Origin: CAZCDS01 sp964497585
GTDB lineage: Bacteria > Desulfobacterota > Desulfomonilia > Desulfomonilales > Desulfomonilaceae
Length of the DNA: 51,589 bases
Assembly (NCBI GenBank): GCA_964497585.1
Contig: CAZCDS010000048.1
Location: 1 to 51,589, forward strand
Direction: 5' to 3'
In this document: piece after piece, positions 32,898 to 42,117 of the stretch
How positions within the stretch are numbered: the first letter of the stretch is position 1
How the letters are laid out: each line of letters begins with the position of its first letter
The notes under the pieces: model-generated
Told to the model about the DNA's origin: nothing
The model's input: only the letters and a program-made list of their open reading frames with translations
Databases searched by the model: none
Translations under genes and position numbers: made by a program

Positions 32898-34175
32898 GTG
32901 GACCTGGATGAATCGGCTGTGTCATCGCTTAGATCAGAGTTTCCTGCTCTTCAGCAGACCGAGGACGACAAGCAGATAATATTCTTCGACGGTCCCGGCG
33001 GAACCCAGGTTCATGTGTCGGTCATTCAGGCCATGCAGCGATACCTTGTAGAAGCGAACAGCAATGCCCACGGTTCTTTCCTGTTCAGCCACCGCACTGA
33101 CGAAGCTACCCACGAGGCCAGAATCGCGCTGGCTGACTTTGTCAACGCGTCTCGGGCTGAAGAAATCATTTTCGGTCCAAATATGACCACGCTGACTTTC
33201 AGGATCAGCCAGGCCATAGGCAACACTTTAAGCCCCGGCGATGAAGTCGTGGTGACTCGGCTGGATCACGACGCGAACATCGCTCCATGGGTGGCGCTCC
33301 GGAATCGAGGTGTTGTAGTACGCCATGTGGATTTCGATCTCAGAGACTGCACCCTGGACATGGGTTCCCTCGAAAGATCCATTAACGAACGAACCAAAGT
33401 AGTCGCCGTCGGATATGCCTCAAACGCGTTGGGCACTGTCAACAATGTGCCGACCATAGTCGCCATGGCCCACGACGTAGGAGCGCTTGTGTTTGTTGAC
33501 GCAGTCCACTACGCGCCGCACGGCCCCATCGACGTCGCTAAGCTCGGGTGCGATTTTCTGGCCTGCTCGGCTTACAAGTTTTTCGGGCCTCATCTCGGTG
33601 TGCTTTACGGGCGATACGACTTGCTAGATGGTTTGCCCGCCCGGAAAGTTGTTCCCGCGGGCAATGCCCCGCCACACAAGTTTGAAACAGGAACAAACAA
33701 CTTCGAGGGGATAGTCGGAGCGGCGGCCGCGGTTGATTACCTGGCTTCAGTGGGAGATCGTTTCGGTAGTGAGCATGCAATCGAATTCTCCGGTCTGGGG
33801 GGACGCCGAAAGAATTTGAAAATGGGCATGGCGGCTATCCGAGCCCGTGAGAAGGGGTTGTGCGGGGAGCTCTTGGAAGGCCTGCTGGAGATACCGGGTG
33901 TTCGCGTTTTTGGTATCGTCGACCGCGAGGCGCTCGATGATCGCGTCCCGACAGTCTCTTTCACCGTTGATAATCTTTCCTCGCGGAGAGTTGCCCGCGC
34001 ATTGAATGAGCAAAACATCTTCGTATGGGACGGGCATTTCTATGCAGTGGAGGCGATTGAACGCCTGGGACTGGGCAGTCGTGGGGGGCTAGTCCGGGTC
34101 GGCCTCTGCCATTACAATACGCTTGAAGAAGTCAGAATCCTCCTCCAAGCACTTTCGCCAATACGCCCAGAATGA
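32898..34175 (+). CDS. Class V aminotransferase / cysteine desulfurase-like protein
   Basis: A 425-residue PLP enzyme of fold type I. The PLP lysine is in CSAYKFFGPHLGVLYGR (about residues 222-238) and the preceding FVDAVHYAPHG holds the Asp that binds the pyridine nitrogen. IIFGPNMTTLTFRIS and RLDHDANIAPW are typical of the VC1184-like cysteine-desulfurase-related subfamily. The catalytic Cys loop of true desulfurases is not evident, so an aminotransferase, lyase or kynureninase-like activity is equally possible. The GTG start has GGAGACAGAATA before it. As the last gene of the run it may supply or remove nitrogen or sulfur from the pathway intermediate. Confidence 0.85.
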   Translation: MDLDESAVSSLRSEFPALQQTEDDKQIIFFDGPGGTQVHVSVIQAMQRYLVEANSNAHGSFLFSHRTDEATHEARIALADFVNASRAEEIIFGPNMTTLTFRISQAIGNTLSPGDEVVVTRLDHDANIAPWVALRNRGVVVRHVDFDLRDCTLDMGSLERSINERTKVVAVGYASNALGTVNNVPTIVAMAHDVGALVFVDAVHYAPHGPIDVAKLGCDFLACSAYKFFGPHLGVLYGRYDLLDGLPARKVVPAGNAPPHKFETGTNNFEGIVGAAAAVDYLASVGDRFGSEHAIEFSGLGGRRKNLKMGMAAIRAREKGLCGELLEGLLEIPGVRVFGIVDREALDDRVPTVSFTVDNLSSRRVARALNEQNIFVWDGHFYAVEAIERLGLGSRGGLVRVGLCHYNTLEEVRILLQALSPIRPE

Positions 34176-34260
34176 GGAAAGCCCTCTCAAGGCCAAGTCG
34201 TTAGGCAGGTCTACCCGACAGGCCTGGATGCCTCCCGTAATCCATCGGATATTCTTGCTG

Positions 34261-34620
34261 TCAGATCAGGTGCTCGCCCCTCTCGTGTTTGAGAATCCAT
34301 TGTTCGAGGGATTGGATTTCGTCTGTATCATTGAGAGTAGTAGAAGCCACTACTTCACGCTCAGTGTTCGTGGTCTTACGGTTCAGGGTAACTTCTATTC
34401 TTGAATCGCTGGGTTCCAGATTCCAGTCGAACTTAACCGTATGACTCTCAGAGCAGTATAGGGCATACATATGTGCCTCGCCCTTTCGTACTCCATGATG
34501 AAACGTGTAGCCAGCTCTTGACATCGTGTCCCCAACCATCTCGCGCAGTTGACCCATCGTATCAGAAAACAGCGCCATGCGGTTCATCCATATGGGGTCT
34601 GTGACGTCTCGGATTTTCAT
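34261..34620 (-). CDS. Hypothetical protein (119 aa)
   Basis: A small soluble protein of no family I recognise. It starts MKIRDVTDPIWMNRMALF, has a helical first half and a beta-rich middle (FDWNLEPSDSRIEVTLNRK), and ends with a charged helix. Evidence that it is real: a strong GGGAGG seven bases before the ATG, balanced composition and a termination close to, but not overlapping, the convergent aminotransferase gene. It transcribes against the catabolic locus and is probably not part of it. Confidence 0.6.
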   Translation of the reverse strand: MKIRDVTDPIWMNRMALFSDTMGQLREMVGDTMSRAGYTFHHGVRKGEAHMYALYCSESHTVKFDWNLEPSDSRIEVTLNRKTTNTEREVVASTTLNDTDEIQSLEQWILKHERGEHLI

Positions 34621-34940
34621 CGATTTGACCTCCCTGTGGAGTTTTCCCTCTCTTATGAGAGTCTTGGCATATCATTCAACCAGATCTCGTGCCAAGCGTT
34701 ACCGAGGTGACTGCCTAGCGACGACGGGTAAGGGGGGCCTCGAAACGCCCGACACTTATGGCTGTGACCTATTCTCTTGGCAGGCCTGCTAGTGTTGCCT
34801 CAGCCGCCCGTCGCCCGTTGCCGCACCGTGCCTTCACCTCTCAAACGCTCTTGTACTCTCGCCTTCATAACCCCTTAAGTGATCTGCCCTATAACCTGGG
34901 CCACTTTCTAGGTCAGAGTCTTCTGTGTACGGGCTTCCCT

Positions 34941-34960
34941 CGGAGATGATATCATCTCCG
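34941..34960. repeat. Perfect 20-bp palindrome
   Basis: CGGAGATGATATCATCTCCG is identical to its reverse complement with no spacer. It suits a dimeric regulator operator or a cruciform site. No gene start lies directly next to it; the nearest is the hypothetical gene at 34620 (minus) and the cyclase promoter at 35185. Confidence 0.5.
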
Positions 34961-35016
34961 GCATATTCTGGACAATGAACGTTTTAAAGAAGGCTTCCGG
35001 AGCCGGCAGTCTGTAT

Positions 35017-35036
35017 CCTGCTTCCCGAATGCAGTG
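35017..35036 (-). other. Possible attachment site 3 (anticodon-arm remnant)
   Basis: On the minus strand CACTGCATTCGGGAAGCAGG resembles the anticodon stem-loop of the same tRNA-Pro(CGG), with loop TTCGGGA, one stem mismatch and no T arm. The 130 bases to its right match the layout beyond attachment site 2 (CAATCCCGATCG-like repeats, then GGAAACAAA repeats), which supports a third integration junction. Confidence 0.4.
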
Positions 35037-35064
35037 CTAACCCTTTGATATATCAACTGCTTAG

Positions 35065-35160
35065 GCCGAATCCCCAATGATTTCAATCCCGATCGATTCC
35101 GATTGATCCCGATCGGTCTCGTTTGTTTCCAAAAAAGGAAACAAAATGGAAACAAAATCT
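35065..35160. other. Element-end repeats beyond attachment site 3
   Basis: GATTTCAATCCCGATCGATT and related ATCCCGATCGGT units are followed by GGAAACAAAATGGAAACAAA, a tandem repeat matching the unit after the recombinase at 14613-14635. I read this as integrase arm sites at the far end of an element. Confidence 0.45.
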
Positions 35161-35184
35161 GACGCCCCTCCAACGAGTGAGAAG

Positions 35185-35213
35185 TTGACAGCCATGATTC
35201 CGCTCTGTAGAAT
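35185..35213 (+). promoter_or_regulatory. Near-consensus sigma70 promoter of the cyclase array
   Basis: TTGACA (35185-35190, perfect -35) and TAGAAT (35208-35213, five of six -10 bases) are exactly 17 bases apart. The expected start is about 35220, giving a 5' leader of about 120 bases before the first cyclase gene at 35340. It probably drives the whole four-paralogue run, whose genes are separated by 34-bp or slightly longer gaps. Confidence 0.75.
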
Positions 35214-35339
35214 GAGGCAACCGTATCAAATCACGAGCTGAATTTCCTGTTGAACATCGCACGCAGGTCGGCCCGTTGTTAAATCGGACGTCTCTTCATA
35301 AAAACCGCCATTCCTTCTCGTGCCTAACAGGGGGGAACG

Positions 35340-38300
35340 ATGGAATGCCCGGAATGCACGTTCGAGAATCCCGCAGGAATGAATTTCTGCGGGAAGTGCG
35401 GGCATAAACTGGAGAAGGTGTGCCCCAGTTGCAGCTTCGGCAATCCACCTGAGTTTGAATTCTGCGGCGGCTGTGGCCAAAGGTTGCTCCAGTCCGAAGC
35501 CCCCCCACCCAAAGACCTCTCCTTCGACGAGAAACTTGCCAAGATTCAGAAGTACCTTCCGAGCGGTCTTACCGAGAAAGTGCTTTCCCAGAGGGACAAG
35601 ATCGAGGGCGAAAAGCGCCAGGTCACCATTATGTTCGTGGACATGAAGGGCTTCACGCCGCTCACCGAGAAACTTGGACCTGAAGAGACCTTTTCCCTCA
35701 TGGATCAGGTCTTTGAGCTGATGATCCACAAGGTCCATGATTACGAAGGCACTGTGAATGAGCTGCGAGGAGACGGTATGCTAGCCTTCTTCGGCGCCCC
35801 CATTGCGCTGGAGGATGCGCCGCAGAGGGCCATCAGATCCGCTCTTTCGATTCACCGGGAAATGACCCGTTTCAACGAGAAGCTTAAGGACGAGAAGAAG
35901 ATCCCGCCTCTTCTCGTGCGGATCGGCATCAATTCCGGGCCGGTCGTGGTCGGTACGGTTGGGAACGATCTTCGAGTCCAATTCACGGCCGTAGGAGACA
36001 CCATCAACATGGCGGCTCGGATGGAACAACTGGCCGAGCCGGGGACCACCTATGTAACGGAGGACACATTCAATCTCACCGAGGGATTCTTCAGGTTCCA
36101 GGCCCTGGGCGAAAAGGAGATTAAGGGTAAGGAAAGACCCATGAGGGTGTATCAGGTGATTGCCCCGAGCACCCGAAGAACCAGATTTGATGTGAGTGCT
36201 GAACGAGGTCTCACTCGGTTTGTCGGACGGGAACGAGAGCTGGAGATAATGCTCGATGCCTTTGCGAGGGCCAAGGAAGGCAGGGGGCAGGCGGTCTCTA
36301 TCGTGGGCGAAGCAGGAGTGGGCAAGTCGAGGCTGTTGTACGAGTTCAGGAAGGCAGTGGCCAACGAGGACATTGTGTTCATGGAAGGAAAGTGCCTCTC
36401 CTATGGGCGGGGGACTGCCTATCACCCGTACATAGACGTGCTCAAAGCAAACTTTGGACTGGAGGACGGCGACGCGGACGCTGATGTTGCACGCAAAGTC
36501 AACCGAGGGCTCACAACGTTGGGGGTGGATGAGACGGCCACCCTCCCTTATTTTCTGGAACTGCTCTCCGTGAAAGACAGCGGCATCGACAAGATTTCCA
36601 TGAGTCCCGAGGCGAGAAAGGATCGGATTCATGAAGCGCTGCAGCGCATTACTCTCAAAGGCTCGGAGCGTCGACCGCTGGTATTCGCGTTCGAAGACCT
36701 GCACTGGATGGATAAGAGCTCGCAGGAGGCAACCAAGATGCTTCTGCAGAGTATCCCGGGCGCTCGGGTGCTTATGATATTTACATACCGGCCGGAGTTC
36801 CTTCACACATGGGGAGGCAAGTCGTTTCACAGCCACGTCACGTTGAACCGCCTTTCCAACCGCGAATGCCTGGCCATGGTTGCTGGCTTGCTGGGCAGCG
36901 ACAACATGGCACCTGACCTGCCGGATCTCATACTCGAAAAGACCGAGGGAGTGCCATTTTTCATAGAGGAGTTCGTGCGCTCACTCAGGGACATGGGAAT
37001 CATAGAGCGCACAAACGACATGTACCATTTGTCCAAAGACGTGGACCGGGTGACCATTCCTTCCACAATCCAGGACGTGCTCATGGCCCGGGTGGATTCG
37101 TTGCCGGATGCTGCGAAGGAAGTGCTCCAGGCTGGGTCAGTCATAGAGAGAGAATTCAGCTACGAGTTGATCGAGGCAGTTACGGGATTGCCGGAGCAAG
37201 AGTTGCGCTCGCTTCTGTCTACTCTTAAGGACGCGGAACTTCTCTATGAGCGTGGCATTTTCCCGCGGTCCGTCTTCATCTTTAAGCATGCGCTCACCCG
37301 TGACGTGGTCTATGATTCCATTCTCAGCGGCAGAAAGAAGAAGCTTCATGAAGAGATCGCCAACACGATTGAGGAGCGGTACAGAGAAAACATTGAGGAG
37401 CATTATAGGGTGTTGGCCGAGCACTACGTCATTGCCGACAACTGGGAAAAGGGAGCTCATTACGCCAAGTTGGCCGGGAAGAAGGCTGCGATGACGGGGG
37501 CGCTGACTGATGTGGTGGATTGCGCCAAGAAGGCACTGTCCTGTCTCGAACGTTCACCCCGTACGGATCAGGTGCTAAGGAAGATAATCGCCCTGAGGTG
37601 TGTACTTGCCACCCATTTGATTGAAATGAACTATTTTGTGGAAGCAAGGAAAACTACAGACCCCATAGTTGAACAGGCCATAGAGAAGGGTGACAAGAAA
37701 CGTATCTCTCAGATATTTACAGTCGCCGGAGGCACTGAATGTTGCGTCGAAGAGAATTTCCCGGTGGCTTTCGAGCACTTGGAAAAAGGCTTGAAGACCT
37801 CGGAGGAGCTTGGCGATCTAGGTGCCATGCAGGTGGCTAACTCGGGGTTTTGGCTGGCGTATGCTCTCTCCCTGGATTGTCAATTTGAAAGGGCCGTTCG
37901 CTGCCTTGAGAAGTCGACTGACATCATCTTCAGTGCTGAGATGCTCTGGCGAAAGTCGTCAATGAGGAGCCTGATAAGCTTTCAGTGTTATTATTTTCAG
38001 GGCAGACTTGATTTGGCGCTCCAAACCAGTCTTGCCGCTCTCCAGATGGCTGAAGAAAGTGGCGACATATACTCAACCACCTTTGCTCATACTGCCTGTG
38101 GAATCTCCTATTATGGAAAGGGTGTGTTGAATGCATCGAAAGGACATCTCCTGAACGGGCTGAATCATTCTAAACGAATGGATCTATTCTATTGCGGCGC
38201 CATGACCAGCCACTTCCTTGGAGAACTGTTTTCCGATATTGGGGAATATCAATCCGCCGCACATCATTATGAAAACGCAATAATCTCGTGGCAGAGTATT

Positions 38301-38714
38301 CAGTGGCTTCCGTCATGGGTCAACTTCAATAGAATCGGCGTCGTACGATCCAAGCTCATGCGCAATGAGTCGGATGCGGACCTCCAATCGCTTCGATCAC
38401 TCGTGCGTGAAAACAAAATCAGGCAGTTAGAAGGCTGGATACGCCGATATCTCGGCGAAATCCTCCTGAACATCGGCGACCAGCACTTCTCCGAAGCCCA
38501 ACACTGGATCGAAGAGGCCATCGAAGCAGACGAGCGCAACGGCATGAGGTTCCACCTCGGAAGAGATTACGCCGTCTACGCGGAGCTTTTCAAACGAAAA
38601 GGCGACAGGGTCGGAGCCAAAGAACAACTGGGCAAAGCGATAGAGATCTACAGGGAATGCGGTGCGGATGGATGGGTGACGAAGGCGGAAGAGGAACTGG
38701 CGAGGATGTCTTGA
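35340..38714 (+). CDS. Zinc-ribbon/class III cyclase/AAA/TPR protein 1
   Basis: A 1124-residue cytoplasmic signalling protein. Order: two zinc ribbons (CPEC...FCGKCG and CPSC...FCGGCG, residues 3-46), class III nucleotidyl cyclase domain (about 90-275; metal Asp101 in FVDMKGF and Asp145 in RGDGML; transition-state Asn223 and Arg227 in NMAAR), AAA_16/STAND ATPase (Walker A GEAGVGKS, 323-330; Walker B LVFAFED, 447-453) and a helical TPR-like tail from about 690. The residue position for purine recognition is non-classical (FTAVGDT), so cAMP versus cGMP is uncertain. ATG 35340 follows AGGGGGGAACG. Its last 260 bases belong to the 1117-bp repeat shared with paralogue 2. Confidence 0.92.
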   Translation: MECPECTFENPAGMNFCGKCGHKLEKVCPSCSFGNPPEFEFCGGCGQRLLQSEAPPPKDLSFDEKLAKIQKYLPSGLTEKVLSQRDKIEGEKRQVTIMFVDMKGFTPLTEKLGPEETFSLMDQVFELMIHKVHDYEGTVNELRGDGMLAFFGAPIALEDAPQRAIRSALSIHREMTRFNEKLKDEKKIPPLLVRIGINSGPVVVGTVGNDLRVQFTAVGDTINMAARMEQLAEPGTTYVTEDTFNLTEGFFRFQALGEKEIKGKERPMRVYQVIAPSTRRTRFDVSAERGLTRFVGRERELEIMLDAFARAKEGRGQAVSIVGEAGVGKSRLLYEFRKAVANEDIVFMEGKCLSYGRGTAYHPYIDVLKANFGLEDGDADADVARKVNRGLTTLGVDETATLPYFLELLSVKDSGIDKISMSPEARKDRIHEALQRITLKGSERRPLVFAFEDLHWMDKSSQEATKMLLQSIPGARVLMIFTYRPEFLHTWGGKSFHSHVTLNRLSNRECLAMVAGLLGSDNMAPDLPDLILEKTEGVPFFIEEFVRSLRDMGIIERTNDMYHLSKDVDRVTIPSTIQDVLMARVDSLPDAAKEVLQAGSVIEREFSYELIEAVTGLPEQELRSLLSTLKDAELLYERGIFPRSVFIFKHALTRDVVYDSILSGRKKKLHEEIANTIEERYRENIEEHYRVLAEHYVIADNWEKGAHYAKLAGKKAAMTGALTDVVDCAKKALSCLERSPRTDQVLRKIIALRCVLATHLIEMNYFVEARKTTDPIVEQAIEKGDKKRISQIFTVAGGTECCVEENFPVAFEHLEKGLKTSEELGDLGAMQVANSGFWLAYALSLDCQFERAVRCLEKSTDIIFSAEMLWRKSSMRSLISFQCYYFQGRLDLALQTSLAALQMAEESGDIYSTTFAHTACGISYYGKGVLNASKGHLLNGLNHSKRMDLFYCGAMTSHFLGELFSDIGEYQSAAHHYENAIISWQSIQWLPSWVNFNRIGVVRSKLMRNESDADLQSLRSLVRENKIRQLEGWIRRYLGEILLNIGDQHFSEAQHWIEEAIEADERNGMRFHLGRDYAVYAELFKRKGDRVGAKEQLGKAIEIYRECGADGWVTKAEEELARMS

Positions 38715-39570
38715 TCAATGGCCTCTGGATTTGTCCAAAGGGGGAGAGATGATTTGTCCGCAGTGTCAGACTGAACTACCTGATGACGCCCGGTTCTGCA
38801 ATGAATGCGGAAGGAAGCTTGAATCGGTATGCTCAGAATGCGGCAAAGGCAACCCTCCTACCAGCAAGTTCTGCCTCGAATGCGGTCACGATCTGCGCAC
38901 TCCTCCCGCCGCATCCCCGCTGAAAGACCTCTCTTTCGACGAGAAGCTGGCCAACATCCAGAAATATCTCCCAAGTGGTCTGACCGAGAAGGTTCTCTCC
39001 CAAAGAGGCAGGATCGAGGGCGAGCGGCGGCAAGTGACCATCATGTTCGTGGACATGAAAGGATTCACGCCGCTGACTGAGAAGTTGGGGCCTGAGGAGA
39101 CGTTTACCCTCATGGACCAGGTCTTTGAGCTGATGATCCACAAGGTCCATGATTACGAAGGCACGGTGAACGAGCTGCGAGGAGACGGTATGCTCGCCTT
39201 CTTCGGTGCCCCCATTGCGCTGGAAGATGCTCCCCAGAGGGCGATCAGATCATCCTTGGCCATCCATCGGGAGATGACCAAGTTCAGCGACAAGCTGAAA
39301 GACCGCACAGATATTCCTCCAGTTCAACTACGGATCGGGATTAACACCGGACCGGTCGTGGTAGGGACTCTGGGGAATGACCTGCGAGTTCAGTTCACTG
39401 CTGTCGGCGACACGATCAACATGGCGGCCCGGATGGAGCAGCTCGCTGAACCTGGCACAACGTACGTAACAGAGGACGCATTCAAGATCACCGAGGGGTA
39501 CTTCCGGTTTGAGGCACTGGGGGAAAAGGAGGTCAAGGGCAAGGAACAGCCCATAAAGGTCTATCGGGTA
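38454..39570 (+). repeat. 1117-bp direct repeat, copy A
   Basis: This block appears identical to 41857-42973 (offset 3403). It covers the last 261 bases of paralogue 1, the 34-bp gap and the first 822 bases of paralogue 2, including both zinc ribbons and nearly the whole cyclase domain. Its borders are sharp: left after CTC/GTG, right after CTATCGGGTA. I compared it by eye at several points and through the identical protein segments. Confidence 0.9.
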
Positions 39571-42117
39571 ATAGCCCCGAGCACGAGAAAGACAAGATTT
39601 GATGTCAGCGCTGAAAGGGGACTGACCCGGTTCGTGGGAAGGGAGCGGGAACTGGAGATCATGCTCGACGCATTTGAGCGGGCCAAAGCGGGCCGGGGAC
39701 AAGCAGTCTCCATCGTGGGTGAAGCAGGCGTGGGCAAGTCCAGGCTCTTGTACGAGTTTCGCAAGGCGGTGGCCAACGAAGACGTGACCTTCTTAGAAGG
39801 GAAATGCCTCTCTTACGGAAGAAACGTTTCTTATCACCCGATCATAGACATCTTGAACGCGAATTTCGATCTGGGAGAGGGCGATGAAGATAAGGATGTT
39901 AGAGAAAAGGTCACACACGGCTTGAAAGCGCTTGGAGTCGATGAATCCGCTACCCTGCCGTATCTCTTGGAGCTCTTGTCTGTTAAGAACAGCGGCATAG
40001 ACAAGATCCAAATGAGTCCTGAAGGGAAGAGGGACAGGGTCGTTGAAGCAATCAAAGGGATTTCGCTTAAAGGTTCGGAGATTAGGCCACTGATCATCGC
40101 CATTGAAGACCTTCACTGGATAGACAAGAATTCCGAAGATGTATCAAAGTACCTTTTGGAGAACGTCCCTGGGGCCAGGGTCCTGCTGCTATTCACGTAC
40201 CGGCCTGAGTTTGTCCACACCTGGGGAGGCAGGTCCTTTCATAGCCAGGTAACCCTCAACCGCCTGTCTAATCGGGAGAGCCTTGCTATGGTGGCCCATT
40301 TTTTGGGCACAGAGAATATCCCCACAGATCTTGAAGACCTGATCCTGGAGAAGACAGAAGGGGTTCCCTTCTTCCTAGAGGAGTTCGTGAAGTCCCTTAT
40401 GGATCTGAAAATCATAGAGAGAAAGGACCAAGAATACCATCTAGCCCAAGCTGGTGCAGCGTTGACGATTCCTTCTACAATCCAAGACATGATTATGCCC
40501 AGGGTTGACGGCCTGCCCGAAGGTCCGAAACAGGTCCTTCAAACCGGCTCCGTGATCGAGCGAGAATTCAGTTATGAGTTGATCAACGCTGTCACGCACA
40601 TACCGGAACCGGAACTACTGTCGCATTTGTCCGCTCTTAAGAACTCGGAGCTTCTCTACGAGCGAGGAGTACATCCTGAATCAACCTTTGTTTTCAGACA
40701 TGCGTTGACCCGTGAGGTAGTGTACGACTCGATGTTAGCCAAGAATAGGGAGAAAACCCATGGGGAAATTGGAAAGGCCATAGAAGATGTGTACAAGGAC
40801 AATATTGCCCAGTACTATGGCATACTTGCCGAACATTTCATCAGAGCCACGAATTATGAAAAAGGCTCGTACTATTCAAGACTTGCAGGCAAGAAGGCTG
40901 CCAAGACGGCGTCAATGGATGATGCAATTGCCTACCTAAAGAGAACTTTGGGATGTCTTCAAGAGCTACCTTGCACAGATGATGTGCAGAAGAAGATTAT
41001 CGACGCAAGGACCATCCTGGGGCTTTACTATACTCAGAAGAACTGTCATTTAGAAGCTCAAGAGGCAGTGAGTCCAATAATTGATTTGGCTGAAAAGCTC
41101 AATTATGAAAGAAGGCTCTCTGAAATATATACCATAGTCGGGATATACTTCTGTTTTGTAGTAGAGGAATATCCAAAGGGAATTCGTTACTTGGATGACG
41201 CATTGAAAATTGCAGACATGGTCAAAGAGGTTATTTCTCTGTTCTTTGCTAACTATTGGCTAGGGCCTGCGCTCGTATATCACTGTGAATTTGATAGGGG
41301 CTTCCATCATTTTCAAAAGGCACTCGATATTAATGTTGCGGCAAACAATCTCTGGGCTATCTCAGCTGTGAAAAGCACCCAAAGCATATGCTATCCTTGG
41401 CCCGGAGTAGTTAATCTGTCCTACCAAATTGGTGATGAAGCCCTCCGGATTGCCGAGAAAAGTGGGGACATGCATTCAAAATCCATGGCCTCGGTCGCTT
41501 ATGGAATTGGTTGTTTTTGCAAGGGGTTGTTGGAGGAAGCAAAAACAATGCTTGTGAAGGCAGTCCACTTATGCAAGACGACCGGTCTACTTATGTGGGA
41601 GGGCTTTGCGGAAAGTACGCTAGGGGAGGCCTGCTTCGAAATGGGAGAGTATTTTGAAGCAAGGGATCATCATGAAAAGGCAGTTCATGTTCTGGAGCGT
41701 AGTAGGCTACTTCCGTCCTGGGTGAATCTAAACACGATCGCTGCGGCAAGAGCGGCATTGTGCGGCGGGGAGAAGGACTTGGATGTTAAGTCGATGTACA
41801 CCCTCGTGGATGAAAATAAAACAAAGATTTATGGAGGACTAATACGACGATATGTGGGCGAAATCCTCCTGAACATCGGCGACCAGCACTTCTCCGAAGC
41901 CCAACACTGGATCGAAGAGGCCATCGAAGCAGACGAGCGCAACGGCATGAGGTTCCACCTCGGAAGAGATTACGCCGTCTACGCGGAGCTTTTCAAACGA
42001 AAAGGCGACAGGGTCGGAGCCAAAGAACAACTGGGCAAAGCGATAGAGATCTACAGGGAATGCGGTGCGGATGGATGGGTGACGAAGGCGGAAGAGGAAC
42101 TGGCGAGGATGTCTTGA
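38749..42117 (+). CDS. Zinc-ribbon/class III cyclase/AAA/TPR protein 2
   Basis: A 1122-residue paralogue of protein 1 with the same domain order: zinc ribbons (CPQC...FCNECG, CSEC...FCLECG), cyclase (FVDMKGF, RGDGML, NMAAR), AAA (GEAGVGKS, LIIAIEDLHW) and TPR-like tail. The start at ATG 38749 is preferred over the TTG at 38731 because GGGGGAGAG lies directly before it. Its N-terminal 274 residues are identical to paralogue 3 and its last 86 to paralogue 1, whereas the middle differs clearly from both. It is thus a mosaic shaped by recombination. The gap to its neighbours is only 34 bp on both sides. Confidence 0.92.
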   Translation: MICPQCQTELPDDARFCNECGRKLESVCSECGKGNPPTSKFCLECGHDLRTPPAASPLKDLSFDEKLANIQKYLPSGLTEKVLSQRGRIEGERRQVTIMFVDMKGFTPLTEKLGPEETFTLMDQVFELMIHKVHDYEGTVNELRGDGMLAFFGAPIALEDAPQRAIRSSLAIHREMTKFSDKLKDRTDIPPVQLRIGINTGPVVVGTLGNDLRVQFTAVGDTINMAARMEQLAEPGTTYVTEDAFKITEGYFRFEALGEKEVKGKEQPIKVYRVIAPSTRKTRFDVSAERGLTRFVGRERELEIMLDAFERAKAGRGQAVSIVGEAGVGKSRLLYEFRKAVANEDVTFLEGKCLSYGRNVSYHPIIDILNANFDLGEGDEDKDVREKVTHGLKALGVDESATLPYLLELLSVKNSGIDKIQMSPEGKRDRVVEAIKGISLKGSEIRPLIIAIEDLHWIDKNSEDVSKYLLENVPGARVLLLFTYRPEFVHTWGGRSFHSQVTLNRLSNRESLAMVAHFLGTENIPTDLEDLILEKTEGVPFFLEEFVKSLMDLKIIERKDQEYHLAQAGAALTIPSTIQDMIMPRVDGLPEGPKQVLQTGSVIEREFSYELINAVTHIPEPELLSHLSALKNSELLYERGVHPESTFVFRHALTREVVYDSMLAKNREKTHGEIGKAIEDVYKDNIAQYYGILAEHFIRATNYEKGSYYSRLAGKKAAKTASMDDAIAYLKRTLGCLQELPCTDDVQKKIIDARTILGLYYTQKNCHLEAQEAVSPIIDLAEKLNYERRLSEIYTIVGIYFCFVVEEYPKGIRYLDDALKIADMVKEVISLFFANYWLGPALVYHCEFDRGFHHFQKALDINVAANNLWAISAVKSTQSICYPWPGVVNLSYQIGDEALRIAEKSGDMHSKSMASVAYGIGCFCKGLLEEAKTMLVKAVHLCKTTGLLMWEGFAESTLGEACFEMGEYFEARDHHEKAVHVLERSRLLPSWVNLNTIAAARAALCGGEKDLDVKSMYTLVDENKTKIYGGLIRRYVGEILLNIGDQHFSEAQHWIEEAIEADERNGMRFHLGRDYAVYAELFKRKGDRVGAKEQLGKAIEIYRECGADGWVTKAEEELARMS

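Larger units (their letters stand above)
34621..35339. other. Intergenic region between the catabolic locus and cyclase array
   Basis: About 720 bases without a supported gene. It contains, in order, the 20-bp palindrome at 34941-34960, the weak tRNA-like junction at 35017-35036, element-end repeats at 35065-35160 and the promoter at 35185-35213. The part 34640-34930 is unassigned. Confidence 0.5.

Noticed and set aside
34577..34949. Plus-strand open frames between the hypothetical gene and the palindrome
   Set aside because: Short, without ribosome sites, rich in Ser/Arg/Leu, and partly antisense to the supported minus-strand gene.
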